A stretch of 64,000 nucleotides of DNA from Candidatus Pelagibacter sp. IMCC9063 (GTDB lineage Bacteria; Pseudomonadota; Alphaproteobacteria; Pelagibacterales; Pelagibacteraceae). Within the stretch, counting starts at the first letter, position 1, and every line of letters begins with the position of its first letter. Both the position numbers and the translations under genes were made by a program. Under the pieces are notes generated by a model. The model saw only the letters and a list, made by a program, of their open reading frames with translations. It ran no database searches and was not told the DNA's origin. The stretch spans positions 730,001 to 794,000 of the forward strand of contig NC_015380.1 of the NCBI RefSeq assembly GCF_000195085.1, written 5' to 3'. Positions 9,637 through 18,137 of this stretch are shown piece by piece.

Positions 9637-10991
9637 CCATTTATGCAGAAGAGTTTTCAGGATGGGCAACTAAATTAAAAACCCAAGATATTCCATCTGA
9701 TATTCAGGAAGTATTGAGCTTTTTAGTAAAAGATATTTCTGGAGTAATTGTTGCCGCAAGAAATGAAGATTATATTCAAAGTTTGATTAAGACCTATAGT
9801 AATACAGGAAACATAATTGCACTAGGTCATAAAAATGTCTTTGATGTTTTTTCCTCATCTATTATCTGTGGAACTGCAGCACACGGAGAAGATTTTGACG
9901 ATACGTTTGAAGGAAATCCAATACATGTTGGAGCGACTATGGTTTCTACTTTTTTATCTGCTGGGCAATTTTTTAAACTTAATGGAGAGCAAATTTTAAA
10001 AGGAATAGCTATTGGCGCAGAATTAATATGCAGAATGGCACTGGTATCCCCTACAGCAATGCATAAACAGGGTTTTCACCCCACATCTATTTGTAGTGTA
10101 TTTGGAGCAACCGCTGGATTGGGAGCCGTACTTGGATTAAATCAAAAGCAATTATCTTCTGCTTTAGGTGTCGCTGGTAGTATGTCTTCTGGAATTATTG
10201 AATACTTAGCTGAAGGAACGTGGACCAAAAGAATACACCCTGGTTGGGCTGCAAGCTCTGGAATTCATGCAGCTTTATTAGGAAGGTCTGATTTCTTGGG
10301 ACCAAGAACTGTATTTGAAGGAACTCACGGTTTTTTCAAAGCTTTTACTATTAAAGAAATTGAAAATGATTTTTCTCATTTAGTAGAAGGCTTGGGCACT
10401 AGGTGGGAATGTAAAAATTTAGCCTTCAAACCCTATGCCTGCGGAACTATGGCACAACCATTTGTAGATTGTGCAATACAAATAAAAAAACAAATAAGCG
10501 ATTTGACACAAATTAAATTAATTAAAGCAAAAGTAGGAGAGGGAACCGTTCACCGGCTATGGGAACCAAGAGAAGAAAAAAATAATCCATCCACACCATA
10601 CTCTGCAAAATTTTCTGTTCCTTATTGTGTAGCTGTAGCACTTGTTAAAGGTGGAGCTGGTCTAGAGGAGTTTAACGTAACTAACATTAAAGATCCTGAG
10701 ATTTTAAAAATAGCTAATTTAATGACTTATGAGATTGACCTTAATGATGAGTACCCAAAAAACTATACTGGAACTTTAATTGTTGAGACAATAGATGGAA
10801 AAATAATTGAAGCAAAGCAGCCTTGTTTTAGAGGTGGAAAAAAACAACCGCTGACGAAAGAGGATTTTAATAGCAAATTTAATAAAAATTTAAAATATGC
10901 AAAATTAAATGATGACCAATCTAGGCAGCTTGAAGAATTTACGAACTCTATCTTTGTTAATACTGATTTTTCAAAAATTAATTTATTTTAG
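9633..10991 (+). CDS. MmgE/PrpD family protein
   Basis: Third MmgE/PrpD paralogue of the locus, 452 residues, starting at a GTG that overlaps the SDR stop. It has HGEDFDDTFEGNPIHVG near residue 79, GFHPTSICSVFGATAG near 145 and GWAASSGIHAALL near 194, all typical of the family. The reaction (dehydratase, decarboxylase or epimerase on a di- or tricarboxylate) cannot be told from sequence alone. It belongs to the tctCBA-SDR operon, so its substrate is probably the transported acid or a derivative. Confidence 0.82.
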   Translation: MTIYAEEFSGWATKLKTQDIPSDIQEVLSFLVKDISGVIVAARNEDYIQSLIKTYSNTGNIIALGHKNVFDVFSSSIICGTAAHGEDFDDTFEGNPIHVGATMVSTFLSAGQFFKLNGEQILKGIAIGAELICRMALVSPTAMHKQGFHPTSICSVFGATAGLGAVLGLNQKQLSSALGVAGSMSSGIIEYLAEGTWTKRIHPGWAASSGIHAALLGRSDFLGPRTVFEGTHGFFKAFTIKEIENDFSHLVEGLGTRWECKNLAFKPYACGTMAQPFVDCAIQIKKQISDLTQIKLIKAKVGEGTVHRLWEPREEKNNPSTPYSAKFSVPYCVAVALVKGGAGLEEFNVTNIKDPEILKIANLMTYEIDLNDEYPKNYTGTLIVETIDGKIIEAKQPCFRGGKKQPLTKEDFNSKFNKNLKYAKLNDDQSRQLEEFTNSIFVNTDFSKINLF

Positions 10992-10996
10992 ACCAC

Positions 10997-11767
10997 ATGG
11001 AAAGTTTTGATCTTTATGCTTTCACTTCCAGTCTTAGCTATCTTCATATAGCAATTCTTCTATTTGTTGCATTACTTGCTTCTATCATTTCAGGAATTTC
11101 AGGTTATGGGGGTGGGATGACTCTGGGTATCCTTGTGTCACCATTCATTCCCATTAAATTATTAGTTCCTTTAATGTCCGTTTTTGTTTTCTGCTCAAAT
11201 GCATCAAGGATGTACTATTACCGAGACAGTATTTTTTGGAAAAAAGGTTTGTATTTTGCTCTAATAGGTACTCCTTTTATAATTTTAGGAACAAATTTTT
11301 ACGCAGGTGTTTCAGATAAAGTTTTATATTTTTGTCTTGGATTTGGTCTTGCTTTTGTAATTATTGTTAGAAGAGTTTTTAAAAAAATTAATTTAACCAT
11401 TGGATGGTTTGGTTTGGCAGTTATGGCAGTTTTTTACGGAACTATTAGTGGTGTCATACTAGGTCCTGGAGCAGTGTTATTAACAGCATTGGCCTCCAAT
11501 GGCATGGTTGGTTCAGCAATTATTGGAACAGATTCATTAATCACCTGCATTAATGTTGTTATACGTTTAGTTTCTTTTAGAAATCTTGGCTTATTAAATA
11601 ATGATGCCTTATTGATTGGTAGTTCCATAGGAGTTGTTGCTATTTTAGGGTCTTATATAGCTAGAAAAATAGTAGATAAACTGGGAGTTAAATTACACAC
11701 TTTAGTGATTGAGATTTGTATAATTTTAGGTGCAATTGTGATGATTTATCGTGCCCTTACCATTTGA
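10997..11767 (+). CDS. TauE/SafE family membrane transporter
   Basis: A 256-residue membrane protein with about eight hydrophobic segments. It has the TauE/SafE hallmark of Gly-rich helices: SGISGYGGGMTLGI near residue 30 and a second ISGVILGPGAVLL half. Such proteins export sulfite or sulfonates, or move other organic anions. It follows the MmgE/PrpD gene by 5 bases, so it is the likely last gene of the tctCBA-SDR operon. Its 3' end overlaps a convergent TauE/SafE gene by 11 bases. Confidence 0.82.
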   Translation: MESFDLYAFTSSLSYLHIAILLFVALLASIISGISGYGGGMTLGILVSPFIPIKLLVPLMSVFVFCSNASRMYYYRDSIFWKKGLYFALIGTPFIILGTNFYAGVSDKVLYFCLGFGLAFVIIVRRVFKKINLTIGWFGLAVMAVFYGTISGVILGPGAVLLTALASNGMVGSAIIGTDSLITCINVVIRLVSFRNLGLLNNDALLIGSSIGVVAILGSYIARKIVDKLGVKLHTLVIEICIILGAIVMIYRALTI

Positions 11768-12509
11768 AGGCATAGTCAATAATTAATCTAGTGCTCGAAA
11801 TTAATATAAGCGAATAAATTACATTATAAAACAAAGCTTCATCAACTCTTTTTAAAATTTGGTATCCAATTAATATCCCCAATACTGATGCAGGAAAAAA
11901 TAATAAAGATTGTTTTAAAGTATCAACATTTAAGAAAGACAAATTTGCATAAAAGGGAAGTTTAACCAAATTTAAAAATGTAAAAAAAATAACCCTAGTC
12001 CCTACATAGATTTCTTTTTTAAGTCTTAAAGGGAGAAGGTATATACTTGTGGGAGTTCCACCCGCATGAACACAAAAGCTTGCAAAACCAGCAACCACAG
12101 AAGAAATACTTCCTTTGATGATGGATCTTTTTAGTGGGACCATTTTTTTCCTCTTAAATATAAAATAATGTGCAGTGAACCCAAATCCCATGACACCAAT
12201 AAGTGCCTTCAAAAGCTCTTCACTAAAGTAAGTGTAGGTGAAGGAGGCTATTACTACACCAGCAGCTCCCCCTATCATTAAGAGTTTAATAGTTTTGGAA
12301 TCGTAATATTTTCTAAATTTATAAAAAGCAACCAAATCAGATAAAATGAGAATGGGAAGTATGATTGCCAATGCTTGACTTAGTGGCATGACTATTGTCA
12401 TCAAGGGAATCGCAATTAAAGCCATAGAGCCTCCCAGCCCTGACTTGGCAATTCCATAAAGCATAACTGCCGGTATGGTGCATGCTAGATATGTAGGATC
12501 AAATTCCAT
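11757..12509 (-). CDS. TauE/SafE family membrane transporter
   Basis: A second, divergent TauE/SafE protein of 250 residues. It has GIAKSGLGGSMALIAIPLM near residue 19 and a second half with SVVAGFASFCVHAGGTP, the internal repeat expected of the family. It is encoded tail-to-tail with the previous transporter. The two are not near-identical copies, so this is not a recent duplication. The substrate is unknown; sulfite or organosulfonate export is the family default. Confidence 0.8.
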   Translation of the reverse strand: MEFDPTYLACTIPAVMLYGIAKSGLGGSMALIAIPLMTIVMPLSQALAIILPILILSDLVAFYKFRKYYDSKTIKLLMIGGAAGVVIASFTYTYFSEELLKALIGVMGFGFTAHYFIFKRKKMVPLKRSIIKGSISSVVAGFASFCVHAGGTPTSIYLLPLRLKKEIYVGTRVIFFTFLNLVKLPFYANLSFLNVDTLKQSLLFFPASVLGILIGYQILKRVDEALFYNVIYSLILISSTRLIIDYAFKW

Positions 12510-12588
12510 GAAGTTACGAGTTTATATAAATTTTATGGAATTATGAGTCTTTTTAATTATATAACTCGAGATTAACATTTATGCTTTA

Positions 12589-13290
12589 CTAAGATTGAGG
12601 CAGATCAATAAACAAAACTTCACTATCTTGGGTTGCTTGAATTGAAACTTCGTTTAATTTTGTAATTTCAGCTCCATCTCCCTTTTTAAGCTCTACATCA
12701 TTTATTTTGACAGACCCATATGAGCATAAAACATATGCCTGTTCCTTGATAGTTTGTTGAATAGCTGTTCCTTGATTTAATCTTCCAGCAAAAATAGTAG
12801 CATCTTGATATATTTTTAAGCTATTTGAATCAGGGTCGTCAAAACCTGTTACTAATGGTTTTAATTGATCGGTAACTGGCTCTTTAGGAAACTCTTTAGC
12901 ATCCCACCTTGGCTTCACATTTTTTTTATTAGGAAACATCCAAATTTGATAAAGACTCGTTTCCTCATCTTCCAAATTGTATTCCGAGTGAGTAACTCCT
13001 GTTCCTGCAGACATTACCTGAACATCTCCTGCTGTAGTCCTTCCTTCATTGCCCATATTATCCTTATGAGTAATAGCGCCTTTTCTTACGTAGGTTATAA
13101 TTTCCATATTGTCATGAGGGTGAGGATCAAAGCCTTTTTGCGCAGCTACAATATCATCATTGATAACCCGCATTGGGCCAAAACTCATTCTACGAGGATC
13201 TTGATAGCTTGCAAAACTAAAGTGATGTTTTGCTTTTAGCCATCCGTGGTCTGCACCACCTAATTTTTCATAAGGAATTAGATTAATCAT
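12589..13290 (-). CDS. Pirin family bicupin protein
   Basis: A 233-residue pirin with the N-terminal cupin motif FDPHPHDNMEIITYVRKG near residue 55 and GTGVTHSEYN near 96, which supply the metal-binding His/Glu residues. Bacterial pirins of this length (YhhW-like) can have quercetinase activity or act as redox sensors. It starts within the last 4 bases (ATGA) of the azoreductase gene upstream, so both are read from one message. The native substrate is unknown. Confidence 0.88.
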   Translation of the reverse strand: MINLIPYEKLGGADHGWLKAKHHFSFASYQDPRRMSFGPMRVINDDIVAAQKGFDPHPHDNMEIITYVRKGAITHKDNMGNEGRTTAGDVQVMSAGTGVTHSEYNLEDEETSLYQIWMFPNKKNVKPRWDAKEFPKEPVTDQLKPLVTGFDDPDSNSLKIYQDATIFAGRLNQGTAIQQTIKEQAYVLCSYGSVKINDVELKKGDGAEITKLNEVSIQATQDSEVLFIDLPQS

Positions 13291-13853
13291 ATTTTACTAA
13301 TTGCTTCTTTTGCTTTTTTAAGATTATCATCATTGATAGCAAGTTGGTCTGCTGCAATAATCTCAATATCTTTAATGCCTAGAAAATTTAATGCTTGTTT
13401 GAACCAAGGAGTACAAAAATCAACAGGACTTCCTACTGGCACTCCACCAGAGGTGACAATTAGATAAACTTTTTTATTATCCTTAATCAGTCCTACTGGT
13501 CCAGTAGCTTCATATTTAAATGTCCTGCCTGCTCTAGCAATCAAGTCAAACCAAGCTTTTACAGATGCTGGAGGACCAAAATTGTAAATAGGAACTGAAA
13601 TAACAATTACATTCGATTCTAACAACTCATCTACCAATTCATCCGAAAATTTAAACAACTTACGGTCTTTTTCTGTTCTTTCTTCCTCTGGGATAATAAA
13701 GCCCGCACCCTTAATTCCATCCACAAAAGGCATGTTTTGAGAGATATCTCTATAGGTAACCTGTCCTTGTAATTTTTGAACCAATTCTTTTGCAAGCTTC
13801 CGTGAAATAGAATTTTCTTTTCGGGCACTTGAGTCTAAATGTAATATATTCAT
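13287..13853 (-). CDS. azoR: FMN-dependent NADH azoreductase family (AzoR/AcpD)
   Basis: A flavodoxin-like NAD(P)H:quinone/azo oxidoreductase. From the ATG at 13853 the protein begins MNILHLDSSARKENS, where the family normally starts; upstream in-frame codons add 20 residues with no family match. FMN-binding landmarks are SVPIYNFGPPASVKAW near residue 84 and VTSGGVPVG near 133. AzoR enzymes reduce quinones by two electrons and protect against thiol and quinone stress. The pirin gene overlaps its stop, and pairing of pirin with azoreductase suggests a quinone or flavonoid response. Confidence 0.88.
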   Translation of the reverse strand: MNILHLDSSARKENSISRKLAKELVQKLQGQVTYRDISQNMPFVDGIKGAGFIIPEEERTEKDRKLFKFSDELVDELLESNVIVISVPIYNFGPPASVKAWFDLIARAGRTFKYEATGPVGLIKDNKKVYLIVTSGGVPVGSPVDFCTPWFKQALNFLGIKDIEIIAADQLAINDDNLKKAKEAISKI

Positions 13854-14017
13854 GATACGTAAGGATATAGTCTTAATTAAACACTTTTCAAGAGTATAAA
13901 AAAAATTAACCAATGGTTTATTTGGGATAGACTTTTAAATTAAAAAATATATTAGCATCTCTTTGCAATAATATTAATAACTTTTAAAATTAACCCTAAC
14001 TTTAACGATAAAAAAAT

Positions 14018-14908
14018 TTGGATAAAAATTTCTTTAACACTACTAGAATTCTTGATGGAGGAATGGGCCAGGAATTATTGAATAGGGGAGTAAAACCAGA
14101 GGGAACTCTATGGGGAGCAACAGCATTGCTTCACAAAAAATACCATAAAATAATAGTTGATACTCATTTAGATTTTATTAAAGCAGGAGCAGAAGTTATT
14201 GTAACGAACAGTTTCGGAAGCAGAAAAAGAAGAATGATAGAGAATGGAGTCCTTTCTAAATTTAAATCTGCAAACAAAACAGCAGGAATTTTAGCAAAAA
14301 GAGCAGTGCAAGAATCGAAAAAAAAAATTTTGATAGCTGGAAGCTTACCACCGCAACATTTTACTTATTTTTCAGATATGGGAACTGATTTGAATGTAAT
14401 TAAGGAGTATTTTTATGAGCAAGCAAAAATTCTCAACCCTTATGTTGATTTTTTTTACCTAGATGTAATGAGTAGTTTTAAGGAGTGTGAAATAGCAATT
14501 AAAGCAATTGCGCCATTAAAGAAAGATTTTTTAGTAGGTATTCACATTCGAGAGGGAGAAAAATTACCTTCTGGAGAGGATTTTGTTTCTGTAGTTAAAA
14601 AACTTTCAAAACTAAATCCATTGGGTGTTGTAGTTGCATGTGTATCCGTAGAACACTTGGAGCCTCTGATAAAAAAAATTTTAAAAATAAAAATACCTTT
14701 TGGTTTTAAGATTAATGCCTTTCAGCATATTCCCGCTGGATGGAAGCCAGACTCGAACAATCCCAATGTAAAACTTGGAAAAAGAAAAGACTTAACTCCT
14801 GCTACTTTTTATTCCATATCAAAAAAAATACACAAAGCAGGGGCTACTATATTGGGTGGATGTTGTGAGATTACACCTAAGCATATTGCTAGGTTAAAAA
14901 AAATTTAA
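14018..14908 (+). CDS. Homocysteine S-methyltransferase family protein
   Basis: A 296-residue single-domain methyltransferase of the Hcy/BHMT/MmuM family, starting at TTG. ILDGGMGQEL lies at the N-terminus. The zinc-site cysteines appear in VVACVSVEH and the C-terminal ILGGCCEITPKHI. It would transfer a methyl group from a donor such as S-methylmethionine, betaine or dimethylsulfonio compounds to homocysteine. It lacks the cobalamin and folate domains of MetH. In marine bacteria such enzymes can use DMSP or betaine, but the donor is not visible here. Confidence 0.85.
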   Translation: MDKNFFNTTRILDGGMGQELLNRGVKPEGTLWGATALLHKKYHKIIVDTHLDFIKAGAEVIVTNSFGSRKRRMIENGVLSKFKSANKTAGILAKRAVQESKKKILIAGSLPPQHFTYFSDMGTDLNVIKEYFYEQAKILNPYVDFFYLDVMSSFKECEIAIKAIAPLKKDFLVGIHIREGEKLPSGEDFVSVVKKLSKLNPLGVVVACVSVEHLEPLIKKILKIKIPFGFKINAFQHIPAGWKPDSNNPNVKLGKRKDLTPATFYSISKKIHKAGATILGGCCEITPKHIARLKKI

Positions 14909-15087
14909 ATTTCTTGAGGTAAAGACTGAACTTCTACCTGTCTGGTAGTTTTCTTTTCTAGACTGGTTTCAAGCTTAGAATATTTTGCTGTAGTTTTGTA
15001 AAAAAGGATAGATATTAAACCTAATGCTATAGCGTAAGAGCTCCATACAAAAATAGCATGTCCACCCATATTTAAAAATTCAATCAT
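14905..15087 (-). CDS. ccmD: Heme exporter protein CcmD
   Basis: A 60-residue protein with one membrane helix preceded by MIEFLNMGGHAIFVWSSYAI, the typical CcmD N-terminus, and a charged Lys/Glu-rich C-terminal tail. CcmD holds heme-loaded CcmE to the CcmC/CcmAB complex during cytochrome c maturation. No other ccm gene is nearby. It overlaps the convergent methyltransferase gene by 4 bases. The family is very short, so the call rests mainly on this N-terminal pattern. Confidence 0.75.
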   Translation of the reverse strand: MIEFLNMGGHAIFVWSSYAIALGLISILFYKTTAKYSKLETSLEKKTTRQVEVQSLPQEI

Positions 15088-15169
15088 TAAGTCTTTATAG
15101 CTAATTTCATGCGCAATTTACAACAAAAAAATTCATTGTGTGTATCTTTTAAGAAAGGGCAATTTTTTA

Positions 15170-15775
15170 TTATAAATCAATAAATTTTCTTATTTCTTTA
15201 TCTAAATCTTCTGGATTTTGTAGTTGAATGGTTTTTATTCCTGCTTGTTCAGCAGCTTTGGTATTTTCAATCTTATCATCAATAAATAAAGATTCTTCAG
15301 GGTTGAGATTAAATTTTTTTATCGCCAGCTGATAAATTTTAATATCTGGCTTGGCTAATCCAACATCACCCGAAATAATTCTGTCATCAAACTCATTTAG
15401 AAAACTATTTTGCAATCTATATTTTTCAAACTGATCTCCTGGAAAATTGCTAAGCAAATAGATTGGATAGCCTTTTTGCTTAAGTTTTAAAGCTAGATTT
15501 ACATTTTCTTGATGAACGCTATCAATCATCTCTAGAAATCTACCATAAAAAGCTTCTATCGCTTCTTTGTATTCTGGATATTTTTTTATCACTGGCCCTG
15601 CTGCTTTGGAGGTATCATAAATTAAATCTTGTTGAATATGCCACTCCCAAGTACAAATATTTTTTAAAAAAAAATCTACTTTTTCTTCATCTTTAAGAAT
15701 TTTAATAAATAGATTTTGAGGATTGAATTTTACTAATACCTGCCCGACATCAAAAATAACTTTTTGGATTGCCAT
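15170..15775 (-). CDS. HAD family hydrolase (YihX-like)
   Basis: A 201-residue haloacid dehalogenase superfamily protein. The first motif, FDVGQVLV, keeps the nucleophilic Asp, but the +2 acid is Gly, as in the YihX/haloacid dehalogenase branch. Ser of motif II lies in LLSNFPG, Lys in LAKPD, and motif IV in FIDDKIENTKAAEQAG. Substrates in this branch include sugar phosphates and 2-haloacids. It is last in the hisI operon, 4 bases after the DUF2237 gene. Confidence 0.82.
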   Translation of the reverse strand: MAIQKVIFDVGQVLVKFNPQNLFIKILKDEEKVDFFLKNICTWEWHIQQDLIYDTSKAAGPVIKKYPEYKEAIEAFYGRFLEMIDSVHQENVNLALKLKQKGYPIYLLSNFPGDQFEKYRLQNSFLNEFDDRIISGDVGLAKPDIKIYQLAIKKFNLNPEESLFIDDKIENTKAAEQAGIKTIQLQNPEDLDKEIRKFIDL

Positions 15776-15779
15776 AATT

Positions 15780-16160
15780 TTAGGCTAAGTCGATTGCATT
15801 CTTTTTTAACGCATTAAGATCAATATGTTGCAAAGTCTTGATGTTGGTGCTTTTAATATACACTTTGCAGGGATGACCTGCCTTTACTGCTCTTGCATAC
15901 CAATCAGCACAAACACACCAGTTGTCGCCTTTTTTTAAACCATCAAAGTTGTGTTCAGGCCTTGGTGTAATTAAATCATTACCATTCTCTTTTAACCACT
16001 GCAAAAAATCATCAGTAACTTTTGCACAGACAGTGTGAGTTCCATTATCATTTTCATCTGTGTTGCAACATCCATCACGATACCAACCCGTTACCGGATC
16101 CATAGAACAGGATTCTAAATCTTCACCTAGTACATTTTTTTGTTTATTGGAATTATCCAT
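15780..16160 (-). CDS. DUF2237 family protein
   Basis: A 126-residue protein with the DUF2237 pattern: NVLGEDLESCSMDPVTGWYR, CCNTDENDNGTHTVCAKV, and DNWCVCADWYARA. It has seven cysteines, which suggests metal or redox chemistry, but the function is unknown. The family is common in marine bacteria and eukaryotes. It overlaps the upstream oxygenase gene by 8 bases and so belongs to the hisI-oxygenase-DUF2237-HAD operon. Confidence 0.85.
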   Translation of the reverse strand: MDNSNKQKNVLGEDLESCSMDPVTGWYRDGCCNTDENDNGTHTVCAKVTDDFLQWLKENGNDLITPRPEHNFDGLKKGDNWCVCADWYARAVKAGHPCKVYIKSTNIKTLQHIDLNALKKNAIDLA

Positions 16161-16767
16161 GAAAAATTTTTGATATAGATTTATCTATTTCTGCATTAAA
16201 AGAAAAAGAGCGTCTCTCACCCTCCACCGAAAAAGGATAAGCAGTATGCATTAAGTAGTTTGGAAAAAACAAAAGATCTCCTACCTTAGGCTTGTGATTG
16301 AGAATACTCTTATTTAAAAACATTCGGCTACCATGTACAAAATCAATAGAGCCATTCGTGGAATATTTTTTTTTACTTTTGCTAAAGTTTTTGGGAAGCT
16401 TTAAATACCCAACTCCCGAAATGTCTCCATCGTGAAAGTGAACAGGGTTATAATCATTAGCGAACTGACGAACTACCCAGAAATTTTTCAATTTAACCTG
16501 TTTAGTATTTTTCCCAGTTACATCTTTTACAAAAGATTTAATATTAATTTCAAAAAATTTTTTTAGAAATTTATTTACAAATATATTGGGCATCTCTATT
16601 TCCTGCTCCACTTCACCAGCTAATTTTTTAGAATAATTATATTTTTTAGATAGCATACTACTTGTTATAATTTTATCTACTTCTTGATTAATTTTAGCTA
16701 CTAATGATTTTGGCAATGATAGCTGTGCCATCTTAGGTCCAAAAGGACTTAATATTTTTAAACTCAT
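16153..16767 (-). CDS. 2OG-Fe(II) oxygenase family protein
   Basis: A 204-residue protein. PVHFHDGDISGVGYLKLP near residue 108 supplies the HxD pair, and LLFFPNYLMHTAYPF supplies the distal His, followed by GERRSFSFNAEI with the Arg that would bind 2-oxoglutarate. This is the double-stranded beta-helix pattern of putative 2OG-Fe(II) oxygenases found in marine genomes. The target is unknown. It overlaps hisI by 4 bases (ATGA) and DUF2237 by 8, so it is tightly coupled in the operon. Confidence 0.8.
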   Translation of the reverse strand: MSLKILSPFGPKMAQLSLPKSLVAKINQEVDKIITSSMLSKKYNYSKKLAGEVEQEIEMPNIFVNKFLKKFFEINIKSFVKDVTGKNTKQVKLKNFWVVRQFANDYNPVHFHDGDISGVGYLKLPKNFSKSKKKYSTNGSIDFVHGSRMFLNKSILNHKPKVGDLLFFPNYLMHTAYPFSVEGERRSFSFNAEIDKSISKIFHG

Positions 16768-17225
16768 AATTTGGTTGGATTTGGCTGTCCCTTGTAAACA
16801 ACTTCTGGATCAAATTTTTTTTCCGTTTCTTCAAATTTCATTTCAATAGGATCTTTGCTCTCGTTTAAAAGTATCGATCTATAAAAACAAGAGTTGTACC
16901 CCACGTGGCAACTTGCACCATCACCTATATCAACAGATATCCATACGGCGTCCTGATCATCATCAATTCGTATAGACAGAACTTTTTGAACAAAGCCACT
17001 AGTTTTTCCTTTATGCCAAATGCTTTGTCTAGATCTGCTCCAGTAGTGAGCTTCTTTTGTTTGAATAGTTTTTTTAAAGGCTTCTTCATTCATATAGCCA
17101 TGCATTAAGATTTCTTTAGTTTTGACATCAGTAGTAATTACGGGAATTAAGCCTTTCTCATCAAACTTAGGTGATAAAAACTTACCTTCCTCAACTTCTT
17201 TTACTGATTTTCTTTCTTTAAACAT
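16764..17225 (-). CDS. hisI: Phosphoribosyl-AMP cyclohydrolase
   Basis: A 153-residue HisI, third step of histidine synthesis (ring opening of PR-AMP). Motifs are HGYMNEEAFKKT, HYWSRSRQSIWHKGKTSGF, RIDDDQDAVW for the Mg site, and ASCHVGYNSCFYRS with the Zn cysteines. There is no fused HisE domain, as usual in alphaproteobacteria. It is the first gene of the minus-strand operon and is divergent from folE, which encodes a related zinc-dependent purine ring-opening cyclohydrolase. Confidence 0.93.
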   Translation of the reverse strand: MFKERKSVKEVEEGKFLSPKFDEKGLIPVITTDVKTKEILMHGYMNEEAFKKTIQTKEAHYWSRSRQSIWHKGKTSGFVQKVLSIRIDDDQDAVWISVDIGDGASCHVGYNSCFYRSILLNESKDPIEMKFEETEKKFDPEVVYKGQPNPTKL

Positions 17226-17286
17226 TTAAGACAATATAACCATTTTAAAAAATACATATATATTATAAGTTGATTTTACAAAAATA

Positions 17287-17889
17287 ATGAAAAACGTAAC
17301 AGATATAAAAGATAAAATTTTAGAAAAGATTTCTAAAGACGAGGCTGAAAAAGCTATTAAAACTATATTAAAATTCGTTGGAGAGAACCCTGATAGGGAG
17401 GGTTTAGTAGAAACTCCAAAAAGAGTAATTAAAGCATTTCAGGAGTATTTTGGAGGTTATCTAATCAATCCTGATGATTATCTAGAAAAAACTTTTGGAG
17501 ATGTGGAGGGCTATGATGACATGGTGATACAAAAAAACATTACTATTCATAGTCATTGCGAACACCATATGGCTCCCATTATTGGAACTGTACACGTTGC
17601 CTATGTTCCTTCTGAAAAAGTAGTAGGCTTAAGCAAGCTTGCAAGAGTAGTAGATGCGTATGCTAGAAGATTGCAAACTCAAGAACGGTTAACTATGCAA
17701 ATTGCCAATTCTATTTACAAAGGTTTGAAATCCCATGGATCTGCAGTGAGTATAGATGCGGAGCATCAATGTATGACTACACGAGGAGTTAGAAAAGAAG
17801 GAGCAACAACTATCACTAACTATTTCACAGGAGTATTTCGTGACAGTCAAAATCTTCAAAAAAGATTTCTATCCTACATAAAAGATTAA
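17287..17889 (+). CDS. folE: GTP cyclohydrolase I
   Basis: A 200-residue FolE, converting GTP to dihydroneopterin triphosphate at the start of folate synthesis. NPDREGLVETPKRV near residue 37, ITIHSHCEHHMAPIIGTVHVAY near 82-103 and EHQCMTTRGVRK near 159 give the active site, with zinc ligands Cys, His and Cys. Length and motifs are normal for type IA. It starts 61 bases from the divergent hisI. A small unknown gene follows after 5 bases, then acuI. Confidence 0.95.
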   Translation: MKNVTDIKDKILEKISKDEAEKAIKTILKFVGENPDREGLVETPKRVIKAFQEYFGGYLINPDDYLEKTFGDVEGYDDMVIQKNITIHSHCEHHMAPIIGTVHVAYVPSEKVVGLSKLARVVDAYARRLQTQERLTMQIANSIYKGLKSHGSAVSIDAEHQCMTTRGVRKEGATTITNYFTGVFRDSQNLQKRFLSYIKD

Positions 17890-17894
17890 TCGTC

Positions 17895-18137
17895 ATGATT
17901 TCTGTTCCAGAAAAGTTTAATCATCTAAAAAAAATATCTGTTGATACTACACATGTTGTAACCGAGCTAGATCATCCACGCGTATATTATACTATTAAGC
18001 CAGAAATAGGCTATGTCATCTGCGGTTACAGTAACATTTGTTTTGTACTAGCAGAAAATGCTGATTTAGATACAGAACGACTATTTGTGTTTAATGAAAA
18101 AGAAAATGAGAAACTAAAGGAGAATGTCTATGAATAA
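17895..18137 (+). CDS. Small protein of unknown function
   Basis: An 80-residue soluble protein without signal peptide or membrane segment. I do not recognise it. The sequence looks like a compact beta-rich domain (VYYTIKPEIGYVICGYSNICFVL) followed by an acidic, Lys/Glu-rich end. It lies 5 bases after folE and its stop overlaps the acuI start by 8 bases, so it is almost certainly translated in this operon. Two Cys are present, without a clear metal motif. Confidence 0.7.
   Translation: MISVPEKFNHLKKISVDTTHVVTELDHPRVYYTIKPEIGYVICGYSNICFVLAENADLDTERLFVFNEKENEKLKENVYE

Noticed and set aside
13914-14017. SAM or other riboswitch before the homocysteine methyltransferase gene
   Set aside because: The 104-base AT-rich leader shows no conserved riboswitch core or stable multi-stem fold.
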